Part shown: positions 7,482-16,175 of the stretch, in pieces
Position numbering within the stretch: position 1 is the stretch's first letter
Layout: each line of letters starts with the position of its first letter
NCBI GenBank assembly: GCA_963798805.1
Contig: CAWCVC010000002.1
Span: 868,001-932,000 of the forward strand
DNA: 64,000 nt
Origin: CAVZCK01 sp963798805
GTDB taxonomy: Bacteria; Pseudomonadota; Alphaproteobacteria; Rhizobiales; Rhodomicrobiaceae
Reading direction: 5' to 3'
Program-made: the position numbers and the translations under genes
Notes under the pieces: model-generated
Told to the model about the DNA's origin: nothing
What the model saw: only the letters and a program-made list of their open reading frames with translations
The model's database searches: none

Positions 7482-8148
7482 CGGCGGCGGCAAGGGCAGG
7501 GGGGCGGGCGCTGCTCCGCGCCGGGGCGTCATGCTCGTTCTGTCCTCGCCCTCGGGGGCGGGCAAGACCACATTGACGCGCCGGCTGCTGGAGGCCGAGG
7601 CCGAGGCTTGCCGTCTTTCCATCTCCGCCACCACCCGGCCGCCGCGTCCCGGCGAGATCGAGGGCGCGCATTACTTTTTCATGGAACGGGCGAGCTTCGA
7701 GGCCAAGCGCGCGGGCGGCGCATTTCTGGAATGGGCGGAGGTGTTCGGCAATCTCTATGGCACGCCGAAAGCCGAAATCGAGGCCGCGCTCGCCGCCGGC
7801 TGCGACGTGATCTTCGACATCGACTGGCAAGGCGCCCGCCAGCTTGCGACAAGCGCACCCGACGACGTGGTGCGCGTCTTCATCCTGCCTCCATCCCGCC
7901 GGGCATTGGAGGAGAGGCTCAAGGCACGAGCCGCCGATCCGCCGGAGGTCGTTGCCCGCCGGCTCGCCGGAGCCGCCGAGGAGATGTCACACTGGCGGGA
8001 ATATGACTATGTCATCGTCAACGACGATCTCGCCGAAAGTCTTGCCTCGCTCCGCGCGATTCTGGCCGCGGAAAGGCTGAAGCGCGCCCGCAATCCGAGG
8101 CTCGAAGCCGTGGTGGGCAAAATGCTGGCGGGCGGCGATCAGGGCTGA
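7471..8148 (+). CDS. gmk: Guanylate kinase
   Basis: A 225-residue enzyme that phosphorylates GMP to GDP with ATP. The P-loop is SSPSGAGKTTL (residues ~25-35). The GMP-binding segment is SATTRPPRPGEIEGAHYFF, and FDIDWQGARQL is the family motif after it. The start at 7471 lies inside the end of yicC; an upstream in-frame extension reaches 7282 but only duplicates yicC coding sequence. Its last 10 bp overlap the end of convergent rsmA. Confidence 0.95.
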   Translation: MSSDGGGKGRGAGAAPRRGVMLVLSSPSGAGKTTLTRRLLEAEAEACRLSISATTRPPRPGEIEGAHYFFMERASFEAKRAGGAFLEWAEVFGNLYGTPKAEIEAALAAGCDVIFDIDWQGARQLATSAPDDVVRVFILPPSRRALEERLKARAADPPEVVARRLAGAAEEMSHWREYDYVIVNDDLAESLASLRAILAAERLKRARNPRLEAVVGKMLAGGDQG

Positions 8149-8993
8149 GTCTGCTTTTCGCGCCCGAAGAGCCGAGCCGACAGGCGGCAGAAATCGGCGA
8201 TGTCGAGCTGTTCGGCGCGCATGGCCGGATCGATCCCCAATTCACCGAGTAATGCGACAGCGCCGGGAAGCGCTTTCAGGCTGGCCCGCAGCATTTTGCG
8301 CCTTTGGCCGAAAGCCGCGGCCGTGACGCGCTCGAGCATATTTGCGCTGCCGGCATCGAGAGGGTTCTCACGCGGGCGGAATTCGACGATAGAGGAGTCG
8401 ACCTTTGGCGGCGGCGTGAAGGCGCGGGCAGGCACGTTGAAGAGAATGCGTGTCTGGCAGCGCCATTGCGAGAGAATGGCAAGGCGCCCATAGGATTTGT
8501 CGCCCCGCCCCGCGACGATGCGTTCTGCCACTTCGCGCTGGAACATCAGCGCCATGCGGTCCCACCAGGGCGGCCAGGGCTCGGTCTTGAGCCAGCCGAT
8601 GAGGAGCGGCGTGGCGACGGAGTAGGGCAGGTTTGCGACAATGCGTACGGTCTCGCCGACCTGAATCAGCGATACCCAGTCAAGGCTCACCGCGTCGGTT
8701 TCGACGATGGTGAGCCGGCCCGGCCAATGGGCTCCGATCGCTTCGAGGGCCGGCAGAAAGCGCGGATCTTTTTCGACGGCAATGACTTTTGCCGCGCCTT
8801 CCACGAGCAGCGCGCGTGTCAACCCTCCGGGCCCGGGCCCGACCTCCACGACAGTCACTCCGCCGAGCGGTCCGGCGCTCCGCGCAATGCGGGCGGTAAG
8901 ATTGAGGTCGAGGATGAAATTCTGGCCGAGCGATTTTTTGGCCGAGAGCCCGAGCTCCCGGATCACCTCGCGAAGCGGCGGCAAGTCGGCCAA
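8139..8993 (-). CDS. rsmA: 16S rRNA dimethyladenosine transferase
   Basis: RsmA (KsgA) dimethylates A1518 and A1519 in helix 45 of 16S rRNA during late 30S assembly. SAM motif I is VVEVGPGPGGLTRAL, the catalytic NLPY motif is NLPYSVATPL, and KKSLGQNFILD is the family N-terminal signature. I prefer the TTG at 8993 (284 aa), which has GGGAG 8 nt upstream and lies 14 bp after pdxA; an ATG at 9059 would overlap pdxA by 53 bp. It is the last gene of the lptD-surA-pdxA-rsmA operon. Confidence 0.93.
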   Translation of the reverse strand: MADLPPLREVIRELGLSAKKSLGQNFILDLNLTARIARSAGPLGGVTVVEVGPGPGGLTRALLVEGAAKVIAVEKDPRFLPALEAIGAHWPGRLTIVETDAVSLDWVSLIQVGETVRIVANLPYSVATPLLIGWLKTEPWPPWWDRMALMFQREVAERIVAGRGDKSYGRLAILSQWRCQTRILFNVPARAFTPPPKVDSSIVEFRPRENPLDAGSANMLERVTAAAFGQRRKMLRASLKALPGAVALLGELGIDPAMRAEQLDIADFCRLSARLFGREKQTQP

Positions 8994-9006
8994 GGCGGCG
9001 CTCCCG

Positions 9007-10050
9007 TCAGCTCGCGCGAGGCTGCGCGGCAGTCTCGTTCTCCGCCATGCGCGCTGCAAGGCGGAGGGCGGCGATCAGACTGTCGGCCCGCGCCTTTCCG
9101 GTTCCGGCAATATCGAAGGCGGTGCCGTGATCGGGCGATGTGCGGATGAACGGCAGGCCGAGCGTGACGTTCACGCCCTCGTCGAATGCGAGCGTTTTCA
9201 AGGGGATCAGCGCCTGGTCGTGATACATGGCGATCGCCGCGTCATAAGCCTGCCGGGCGCGCTCATGGAAAAGCGTGTCGGCCGGATGCGGCCCCGTGAC
9301 CTTCAGCCCTCGCACGCGGAGAGTTGCGATCGCCGGTTCGATGATCGTTTTTTCCTCATCACCCATCAGACCGGTTTCGCCGGCATGAGGATTGAGGCCG
9401 GTCAGGGCAAGACGGGGCTCTGGAAGCCCGAACCAGCGTCTGAGGCCGGCTCGCGTCACTTCGGCTGTCTCGATGATGCGCTCTTTGGTCAAAGCGCTGG
9501 GCACGTCGGCGAGTGCGATATGGATGGTAACCGGCACCACGCGAAGGCCGGCGCCGACGAGCATCATCACCGGGGATGCGTCGAGCCCGCGCTCCCGAGC
9601 CAGCGCCCCAAGAAACTCCGTATGGCCGGGATGCGGGAAGCCGGCCGCGGCCATGATGTGCTTCGCGATCGGGTTGGTGACAACCGCCAATGCCTTGCCG
9701 TCTAGGGCGAGACCCACGGCAAGCTCGATCGAGGTTTTGACCGCCGCCGCTGCGGCAGGCTCGGGTTTGCCAGCCGCGACCCGACGGGGCAGGGGGACCG
9801 AGAGAACGGGGAGTGCCGCCGCGAAGACATCGCCGGTCTCGCCGATCTCGGCAACGGTGCGGCAGGGAACATCAAAGCCGAGGTCACCTGCGCGCGCCTG
9901 CAGATGCTCGGGATCGCCAAGAAAGGCAAAGGGTGGGATCGCATCCGCCTCCCGCCGCAGCCAGCTCATCAGCGTCAGATCGGATCCGATCCCGGCGGGA
10001 TCGCCCATCGTCAGCGCAATCGGTTTCTGCCTTGCTGCTTTTTCATTCAC
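9007..10050 (-). CDS. pdxA: 4-hydroxythreonine-4-phosphate dehydrogenase
   Basis: A 347-residue metal-dependent, NAD-linked enzyme of pyridoxal-phosphate synthesis (DXP-dependent route). It oxidises and decarboxylates 4-phosphohydroxy-L-threonine to 3-amino-2-oxopropyl phosphate, the partner of PdxJ. Motifs are TMGDPAGIG near the N terminus, PHPGHTEFL, GLNPHAGE and MYHDQALIPLKTL with the metal-binding His. The end has FIRTSPDHGTAFDIAGTG. Spacing to surA is 3 bp and to rsmA 13 bp, so it is translated from the operon mRNA. Confidence 0.95.
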   Translation of the reverse strand: MNEKAARQKPIALTMGDPAGIGSDLTLMSWLRREADAIPPFAFLGDPEHLQARAGDLGFDVPCRTVAEIGETGDVFAAALPVLSVPLPRRVAAGKPEPAAAAAVKTSIELAVGLALDGKALAVVTNPIAKHIMAAAGFPHPGHTEFLGALARERGLDASPVMMLVGAGLRVVPVTIHIALADVPSALTKERIIETAEVTRAGLRRWFGLPEPRLALTGLNPHAGETGLMGDEEKTIIEPAIATLRVRGLKVTGPHPADTLFHERARQAYDAAIAMYHDQALIPLKTLAFDEGVNVTLGLPFIRTSPDHGTAFDIAGTGKARADSLIAALRLAARMAENETAAQPRAS

Positions 10051-10053
10051 CGC

Positions 10054-11136
10054 TCAGCCGCTTTTCGGATATTTCAGCAGCGCCCGGTCTTTCAGATCCT
10101 TCAGGTGACGCTTGGAATAGAGCTGGAACTCTTCCTGGACCTGATCCCGCGCTTCGGCCTTTTTTTCATTCTTTCCAGAAGAGGTGGCTGCGACCGTCTT
10201 GCTGCAGACTGCGTGACTCTCGATCGTGCCGCCGACAATGACCGGCGGCGTCATCTCGCCCGCCTTTGCCTTCGCCAAGGCAGCGCGGACCTCGCCGCGA
10301 AAGTCGTTGATATCAGCCTTCTTCACGCTTTCCAACGAGACGCCGCTGAGCCCTTTGACCTGCTTGGCCAAAGCCGCACAGGATGAGAAGCCCTTGCGAA
10401 GCTGATCGGCCTCGACGAGACGCCGCGCGACCGCATTCTGGTCTGCCTTAGCCGGCATGGTGAGCTTGACAATCTCGACATCGACCTTGGTGCCGCTGGA
10501 ATCCTGGAGCGCGTTTCTCTCATTCGCCGGGACGGCCGCGCGCACACGCGAGCCATAAAGCTGACGGATGACTTCACGCCATGCCGTCTGGGCGCGGATC
10601 CGGAATTTGAGAGTCGAGGGATTGATGCCCTGGGCCTGGAACTGGGCCAGAAACTCTTGAAGGGTATTCTTTTTTGAACCGCCCTGCGCCATCCGCGTCA
10701 GCACCTTGTTCACCTCTTCGTCGGAGACGGTGACCTTCTGCTCTTTCGCGGCCTGGAGCATCAGGTGCTCATCGATCAGCTGGTCGATCGCCTCCTGACG
10801 CTTCGCGCTGCTGGCGCTCGCAACGACCTCTTTCTCGATCTGGGCGACGAACTTCTTTTGCAACGCCTGGGCTTCCTCACGCGACTGCGGCTGATTTTCG
10901 GACATATAAGCCTGAAACGCCTGCTTGGTCTGCTCGGATCCCAGGCGCGCGCGCATCCTGTCGCCGAACCCGGAGGTCAAGGCGAGGAAGTGCTCGCGCT
11001 GGGCGACATCATAGCTGGTGATCGGCTCGTCATTCACCATGACGATCACGCTCTGCGCGAAAGCACCCGGCAGGCCGGTGAAAAGGAACACCGCGAAAAG
11101 CAGCAATTTCAGCGGCCAGGAAGGCTGAACGCTCAT
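10054..11136 (-). CDS. surA: SurA-like periplasmic chaperone / peptidyl-prolyl isomerase
   Basis: With the ATG at 11136 the protein has 360 residues and a signal peptide (WPLKLLLFAVFLFTGLPGAFAQ). It then shows the SurA_N domain (IVMVNDEPITSYDVAQREHFLA…QLIDEHLMLQAAKEQKVTVSDEEVN). The alphaproteobacterial form has a degenerate parvulin domain; DINDFRGEVRAALAKAKAGEMTPPVIV may be its remnant, so isomerase activity is doubtful. It escorts unfolded outer-membrane proteins to the BAM machine; the neighbour lptD encodes a well-known SurA client. Other ATGs at 11169 and 11202 would place residues before the signal peptide and are less likely. Confidence 0.85.
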   Translation of the reverse strand: MSVQPSWPLKLLLFAVFLFTGLPGAFAQSVIVMVNDEPITSYDVAQREHFLALTSGFGDRMRARLGSEQTKQAFQAYMSENQPQSREEAQALQKKFVAQIEKEVVASASSAKRQEAIDQLIDEHLMLQAAKEQKVTVSDEEVNKVLTRMAQGGSKKNTLQEFLAQFQAQGINPSTLKFRIRAQTAWREVIRQLYGSRVRAAVPANERNALQDSSGTKVDVEIVKLTMPAKADQNAVARRLVEADQLRKGFSSCAALAKQVKGLSGVSLESVKKADINDFRGEVRAALAKAKAGEMTPPVIVGGTIESHAVCSKTVAATSSGKNEKKAEARDQVQEEFQLYSKRHLKDLKDRALLKYPKSG

Positions 11137-11321
11137 CAGTCTCGTTGTCACGATCGACAAATCCGCCATGTTATAGAGAACGAAATCAGGGTCGGGGACC
11201 ACAACCCCGACCTTTCTCCATGAAGGCCAAGCTAGGCGGATTCGTGACGCCGTCTCAACCGCGCGTTAACTTTTATGCCCAGCCTGACCCAGGCCACCTT
11301 CAGGCTACGAAGCCTACGCGG

Positions 11322-13604
11322 CTATTTGATGACCGGCATTTCATTGGAGAAAGTGCCGATCGTATCGGTGCGGCTGGATGTGCCGCCCAGCGTCAAAAGG
11401 TCGTAGCGGACGAGAACGCTCTGACTGGGCTTGATGTCGCCATCGGTCACATTGGTTTCGACATAGGCGACCGAGAGCATGAAGCATTCGTCCGAATATT
11501 TGAGGCCGATACTGTCGCGGATGATCAGATCGTTGTCCAGATCGTAGCGCATATCGCCGAACAGGGTCCAATTGTCGGCGAGTTTGATTGCGCCGACGCC
11601 GGCGATCTCCTGCCGGTCGTCGAAAAAGCCGAGGCTTGGCTGCGCCTTGGCATTGACGTAGTTGACCGATCCTAGGAACGGTCCGTACGCGGCATTCACG
11701 CCCAGATCGTTGCGCTCGACCTCAAGGTCTTGCTGGTCGAATCGTACCTGCGACACGAGTTGCAGATTGTTGGAGAAGTCGAGATAGGCGCCAGCCACAT
11801 AATCGGACCGTGATTTCGACAGGCCGGTATCCTGGCTGAACGAGTTTTCGCCCGCGAGCTGATAGCTTTCACCGGCAACGAAACGGGCATTCCAGCCACT
11901 GTTGGCGGTCACGCTATATTGCACGCCGACATTGGCCCGCGTGCCGGTCTCGATGCGGTCGTAGCCGGAAAACTTGTCGATATCGAAGAGGAGCGTGTCG
12001 TCGAAGACGAGACTGCGGGCGTCCTCATTTGGGATATCGCCCTGATCCTTGATGCTCGGCCGCGCGATCACCTGGGCAATCGGCTCTATGACGTGGGTGG
12101 CGTCTTCCGTGTGCTTGACGAACGGATACCGATATTCGACGCCCGCCAGGGCCGAACCGCGCAGCGCCGTGGTGCCGTTCTCAGGCGCGTTCGAGGAGAT
12201 CGGATCGTCGAAGCCCGTGGTGTTGTAGACATCGCCGCGCGCCTGGGCAAAGGGAGTGACGATCTCGCCGATCGGGTCGGTGAAGCTGCGCCGCCACTTC
12301 ACCTGATTGACCGTGCGGTTCACCTCGGCGCCGGTGTTGTTGTCGGATATGCTGAGCGTGCTTGAATCGAAGCTCAACTCGCCGCCGACAACGGGATCGG
12401 CGAAGATGTAATTATAGTCAATCGACGGGTGGACGACCGAACTCGACTGGTTGTCGTCGGCTGTGAGCCCGCCGAAGTAATAAAGGCTGGCCTGGAAATA
12501 ATTCCGGTCGCTTTGGCCGACCATATACACGGTCGAAATTCGGTCGGTGGCGAAGATGTCGTCGAGCTTGTAGAAGCGGCGGAAAGTGTCGTCGCTTTCA
12601 GCCGTCACGTCCCAGCCCCATTTCCACCAGGAGCCGAGACTGAACTCGCCCTGCGTCTGGATGCTGCCGCGGAATTTGCTGCTCTCGCCGGCAGGAGGAT
12701 TGTCATCGTAAACGCCCGCAGCTTCGACCCGGTAGCTGCCCGTGGCCAGACGCTGGCGCCACTCCGTGTCGAGGAGAAAGCCGGCGTTGGTCGTGACGAC
12801 CGGTTTGACGGTGAGATCGGCGCTCGGCGAGAAGGAGTAGTAATACGGCACGCCGACGGTGAAGCCGAGATCGGTCGAGTGGCCAAACTCGGGAGCCAGG
12901 AAGCCGGAACGGCGTTTCACGCTCGGGTCGGGGTAGTAGAAATAGGGCACCCAGACAAGCGGAACGCCGAAGGCCTCGAAGACGCCGTCCTCGAAATAGA
13001 CGTTCCCCTCGTCCTTTTTGTCGATGATGCGGTTTGCCTTGATGCGCCAGATCGGCGGCGCGTCGGGATTGTCAGCGCAAGGCCTGCAAGGCGTGAACAC
13101 GCCGTGCTCGAAGATGGTGGTGTTGCCGTCCTTGCGATAGGCGTTCTCAGCGGCGATGCGAGCATGTTCCTTGGTTACGGCCTTGAATGAGCGGATGAAG
13201 CCGTCCCGGAAATCATCGGTCAGGGTGATCCGATCGGCATTGATCAAGGCGCCGTCGGGCTCTTTGATACGGACGTTTCCGACGGCATTGAGCGTCTTGG
13301 CGCGCTGATCGTAGACCAGGCTGTCGGCGAGCAACGCGTAATTTTTGTAATAGACCTCGACATTGCCGCGGGCGATGACCCGGTCGTTATTCTTGTCATA
13401 GACGAGCTCATCTGCCTGCAGCAGCAGCGGAAGATTGGTCTCGTTCTTGCTGACCTGCGGCGATTTAAGCAGGTCCCCCTTCAGCAGATCGCCCTTCGCC
13501 GCTTCGGCCGGCGCCGCCGTCACAAGCAGGGCGCCTGCGAGCACCACGCCTGCCAAAGCAGCGATCCTGCAAGAAAAACCAAGCGCGAGCGCAAGGCGCG
13601 ACAT
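11322..13604 (-). CDS. lptD: LPS-assembly protein LptD
   Basis: A 760-residue outer-membrane protein that, with LptE, inserts lipopolysaccharide into the outer leaflet. A signal peptide (about residues 1-36, ending APAEAAK) is followed by an LptA-like domain (LLQADELVYDKNNDRVIARGNVEV…). Then comes a long beta-barrel rich in aromatic/aliphatic strands, ending with FSNEMPVIK. The cysteine pair CRPC (around residue 175) is typical of the alphaproteobacterial form. A short direct repeat KGDLLKGDLLK follows the signal cleavage site. ATG 13604 is preferred to 13658 because only it puts the signal peptide at the N terminus. Confidence 0.93.
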   Translation of the reverse strand: MSRLALALGFSCRIAALAGVVLAGALLVTAAPAEAAKGDLLKGDLLKSPQVSKNETNLPLLLQADELVYDKNNDRVIARGNVEVYYKNYALLADSLVYDQRAKTLNAVGNVRIKEPDGALINADRITLTDDFRDGFIRSFKAVTKEHARIAAENAYRKDGNTTIFEHGVFTPCRPCADNPDAPPIWRIKANRIIDKKDEGNVYFEDGVFEAFGVPLVWVPYFYYPDPSVKRRSGFLAPEFGHSTDLGFTVGVPYYYSFSPSADLTVKPVVTTNAGFLLDTEWRQRLATGSYRVEAAGVYDDNPPAGESSKFRGSIQTQGEFSLGSWWKWGWDVTAESDDTFRRFYKLDDIFATDRISTVYMVGQSDRNYFQASLYYFGGLTADDNQSSSVVHPSIDYNYIFADPVVGGELSFDSSTLSISDNNTGAEVNRTVNQVKWRRSFTDPIGEIVTPFAQARGDVYNTTGFDDPISSNAPENGTTALRGSALAGVEYRYPFVKHTEDATHVIEPIAQVIARPSIKDQGDIPNEDARSLVFDDTLLFDIDKFSGYDRIETGTRANVGVQYSVTANSGWNARFVAGESYQLAGENSFSQDTGLSKSRSDYVAGAYLDFSNNLQLVSQVRFDQQDLEVERNDLGVNAAYGPFLGSVNYVNAKAQPSLGFFDDRQEIAGVGAIKLADNWTLFGDMRYDLDNDLIIRDSIGLKYSDECFMLSVAYVETNVTDGDIKPSQSVLVRYDLLTLGGTSSRTDTIGTFSNEMPVIK

Positions 13605-13661
13605 TATCGCCGCAACCCTGTAAGGCTTGCTTCCCCCTTGCAAAGCCTCAACCCCCATGCG

Positions 13662-14753
13662 TCAGCCATCCTCCTGATGCAGCAGAACCGTCAATGCCAA
13701 TAGACTGGTTATGGCAATCGGCGCCCAAGCCGCTACCCCCGTTGATATGTAGCCGGACATGCCCAATTTGCGCGACAGCTCGACGAGGATGAAGAAGCCG
13801 AAACCTCCGCTCAACCCGGCGATAACCATAGTCTGGATCTTGCCAAAACGGAAGGGTTTGAGGGCACAGGTCGCGGCTAAAAGCACCATCGCCACCATCA
13901 AAAGCGGGCGCGCCAAAAGCTGCTGGTAATGAAGATTATAAGCTGTGGTGTTAAATCCCGCTTTCTCCGCAAACGCTATAAACTTTGGAAGCTCCCAAAA
14001 GGACACGCTTTCAACCGTGTCGACGCTCTCCGATACCTGATCGGCGCTGAGATATGTACTGACGAGATACTTCTTATAAAATTGCGGAAGATTTCCTGAA
14101 CTGGAAACATGCGCGTTCTCCAGCTCCCAATAGCCGCGCCGCAAAACTGCCTTATCTGCCTCGATTCTCTCAATAAATCTTTTGCTGCGATCAAATTGCA
14201 ACAGCATCAATCCGGCCAGCGTGGTTCCGCGATTTGCGGTCGCATGGGCGTAGATGATCGACTGCCCGTCCGGCCCGTCCTCCTGGATCCAACTCGCCGT
14301 ATCGCTCTGCTTCTGGCCGGCGCCTTTTGCCGCCATGGTATCGGCGAACATGGCCTCCGATGCGGTCTTGGCCTCGGCCGCAAGCGGGTTGTAAACCGTG
14401 GTGGCGAACGCCCCGATGAGCAGACCGACGACCACCGCCGGCTGCAGGAACTGCCAGATCGAGACGCCGGCAGCCCGCACGATCACCAGCTCCGAGCTCC
14501 GGCTGAGCATCAGGAAGGCGCTGATCGAGCCGATCAGCACGGCAAAAGGCAGGATCAGCTCTGCGAAGGCCGGCAGCCGCAACAGCGTGAGCAGGACGAT
14601 CTGCGAGGCCGACACATCAGCCTTCGCCGCCTCGCGCATCATCTCGACGAAATCGATGAAAAACACGAGCATCACGCAGACACCGTAGACGACGACGATC
14701 ATGAGAAGGATCCGCGCGGCGAAATAACGGCCTAAGGTGTTGATCGCGCTCAT
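13662..14753 (-). CDS. lptG: LPS export ABC transporter permease LptG
   Basis: A 363-residue inner-membrane permease of the YjgP/YjgQ family. It forms the LptB2FG transporter that extracts lipopolysaccharide and feeds it to the Lpt bridge. Three N-terminal membrane segments (RILLMIVVVYGVCVMLVFF, FAELILPFAVLIGSISAFL, and one near residues 100-120) are followed by a periplasmic jellyroll domain (residues ~140-265) and three C-terminal segments. The ERIEADKAVLRRGYWELENA stretch is typical. It follows lptF with a 25-bp gap and precedes lptD. lptB, lptA and lptC are not in this window. Confidence 0.92.
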   Translation of the reverse strand: MSAINTLGRYFAARILLMIVVVYGVCVMLVFFIDFVEMMREAAKADVSASQIVLLTLLRLPAFAELILPFAVLIGSISAFLMLSRSSELVIVRAAGVSIWQFLQPAVVVGLLIGAFATTVYNPLAAEAKTASEAMFADTMAAKGAGQKQSDTASWIQEDGPDGQSIIYAHATANRGTTLAGLMLLQFDRSKRFIERIEADKAVLRRGYWELENAHVSSSGNLPQFYKKYLVSTYLSADQVSESVDTVESVSFWELPKFIAFAEKAGFNTTAYNLHYQQLLARPLLMVAMVLLAATCALKPFRFGKIQTMVIAGLSGGFGFFILVELSRKLGMSGYISTGVAAWAPIAITSLLALTVLLHQEDG

Positions 14754-14778
14754 GAGAAACTCGAATACCGGCGTAAAT

Positions 14779-15933
14779 CTAGCCGGTCTGCAGGGCGGTT
14801 TTACGGCGCAACAATGTCCTCAACGAGACGGACGGCAAAGTAGGCGGCCGGATCTCGAATTGGATCATCAGAAGGGCTATCACGATTCCCACCACGGGGA
14901 CGCCCCATACGAGTGCGAGACCGGCGGCTTTTTTCGTCGCGAGATTGACCCCCGCCAGACCGACGATACGCAGCACCGTCGCCAGCGCGAAGGCGCCGAA
15001 AAGGCTCTGGCCGCGGTTGTCGCGGGTGGTTCTTGGATAGCCCAGATAGACGCCGACAATGAGCACGAAGAGGATAGGGTATAGCGGATTCGAGAGCCGG
15101 TCGTGCAGCTCGGAACGGAACTTGCCGGGTTGGCTCTTATAGAACGAATCCTCGGGATCCGGATTGAGAAGCTCGCCTATGAAACGTTCGCGCGGCTTAT
15201 AGTCGTGCGGCCCTTCCTTGGGGCCGAACTGGCTGAGATCGAAAATATAGCTGTCGAAGACCACGATCTGGACGTTCCGGGAATCGCCGTTCTGGCGCTG
15301 GACATGGCCGTTCTTCATGATCAGCAGGGCGCGGTCGTCAGCCCGTTTGACGATCTGCCCCTCTTCGGCGAGATAGGTCATGATCTGGCTCGGATCGCGC
15401 TCGTCATGGATCATCAGGCCGAGCAATGTGCCGTCGGCGGTGCGTTCCCTGATATGAATCGTAAGTCCCTGTTCCGGCGAGGAAAATTTTCCCGGCTGGA
15501 GCACCTGTGAAATCAGGTCGGTGCGCACTTTGATCGCATAGTCACGCAGGACGCGCATGGTCTGCGGCGTCAGATAAGCGTTGCAGAACATCACGAAGGC
15601 GGAAACGAGGAGCGCCAGGAGGAGGTAGGGCTTCATCACGCGCCAGATCGTCGAGCCGCACGCCGAAAGCACGATGAGTTCGCTGTCACCGCTCAGCCGG
15701 TTGAGCGAATAGAGCGCTGAAATCAGGAGCGCCACCGGCGCGACGATCGCGATCAGATTCGGCATGGCGAGCATCGTGATGTTGAGAAAGATCAGAAAGC
15801 TCTGGCCCTGATTGGTGACGAGCGAGATCTGCCTGAGCGCTGTCGTCATCCAGACGATCAGCGTCAGCGTGATCAGGATCATCACCAGCGACGTCGCCGT
15901 CTGGCGAAAGATGTAGCGGCCGATAATGCTCAT
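14779..15933 (-). CDS. lptF: LPS export ABC transporter permease LptF
   Basis: A 384-residue partner of LptG. It starts MSIIGRYIFRQTATSLVMIL, has GDSELIVLSACG after the second membrane segment (coupling-helix region), a periplasmic jellyroll, and three C-terminal membrane segments. SNPLYPILFVLIVGVYLGYPRTT is the family motif. The ATG at 15933 is chosen because the 18 residues upstream are not conserved-looking and polar. First gene of the lptFG-lptD-surA-pdxA-rsmA run, divergent from pepA with a 242-bp shared promoter region. Confidence 0.93.
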   Translation of the reverse strand: MSIIGRYIFRQTATSLVMILITLTLIVWMTTALRQISLVTNQGQSFLIFLNITMLAMPNLIAIVAPVALLISALYSLNRLSGDSELIVLSACGSTIWRVMKPYLLLALLVSAFVMFCNAYLTPQTMRVLRDYAIKVRTDLISQVLQPGKFSSPEQGLTIHIRERTADGTLLGLMIHDERDPSQIMTYLAEEGQIVKRADDRALLIMKNGHVQRQNGDSRNVQIVVFDSYIFDLSQFGPKEGPHDYKPRERFIGELLNPDPEDSFYKSQPGKFRSELHDRLSNPLYPILFVLIVGVYLGYPRTTRDNRGQSLFGAFALATVLRIVGLAGVNLATKKAAGLALVWGVPVVGIVIALLMIQFEIRPPTLPSVSLRTLLRRKTALQTG

Positions 15934-16175
15934 GTGGAGATCGCCGGGCTCGGGGCGCCGTCCGTGCGGCGCTCTCTCCGCTCTCACGCTAAGATGGCGG
16001 ATTTTCGACTATGCTTGACTGAACGTTGCATTGCAGGCTGGGTCGTGTAGAGTCAAGCAACCAGCCACGCTCGCGTTCAATCTCATAGCGCAATCCACAT
16101 CCTCCGCGCTCCTCGAGCGGAGTGCGGCATCGCCGAACGCGATATGTGATCCATCCACATGGTCTGACGAGAACA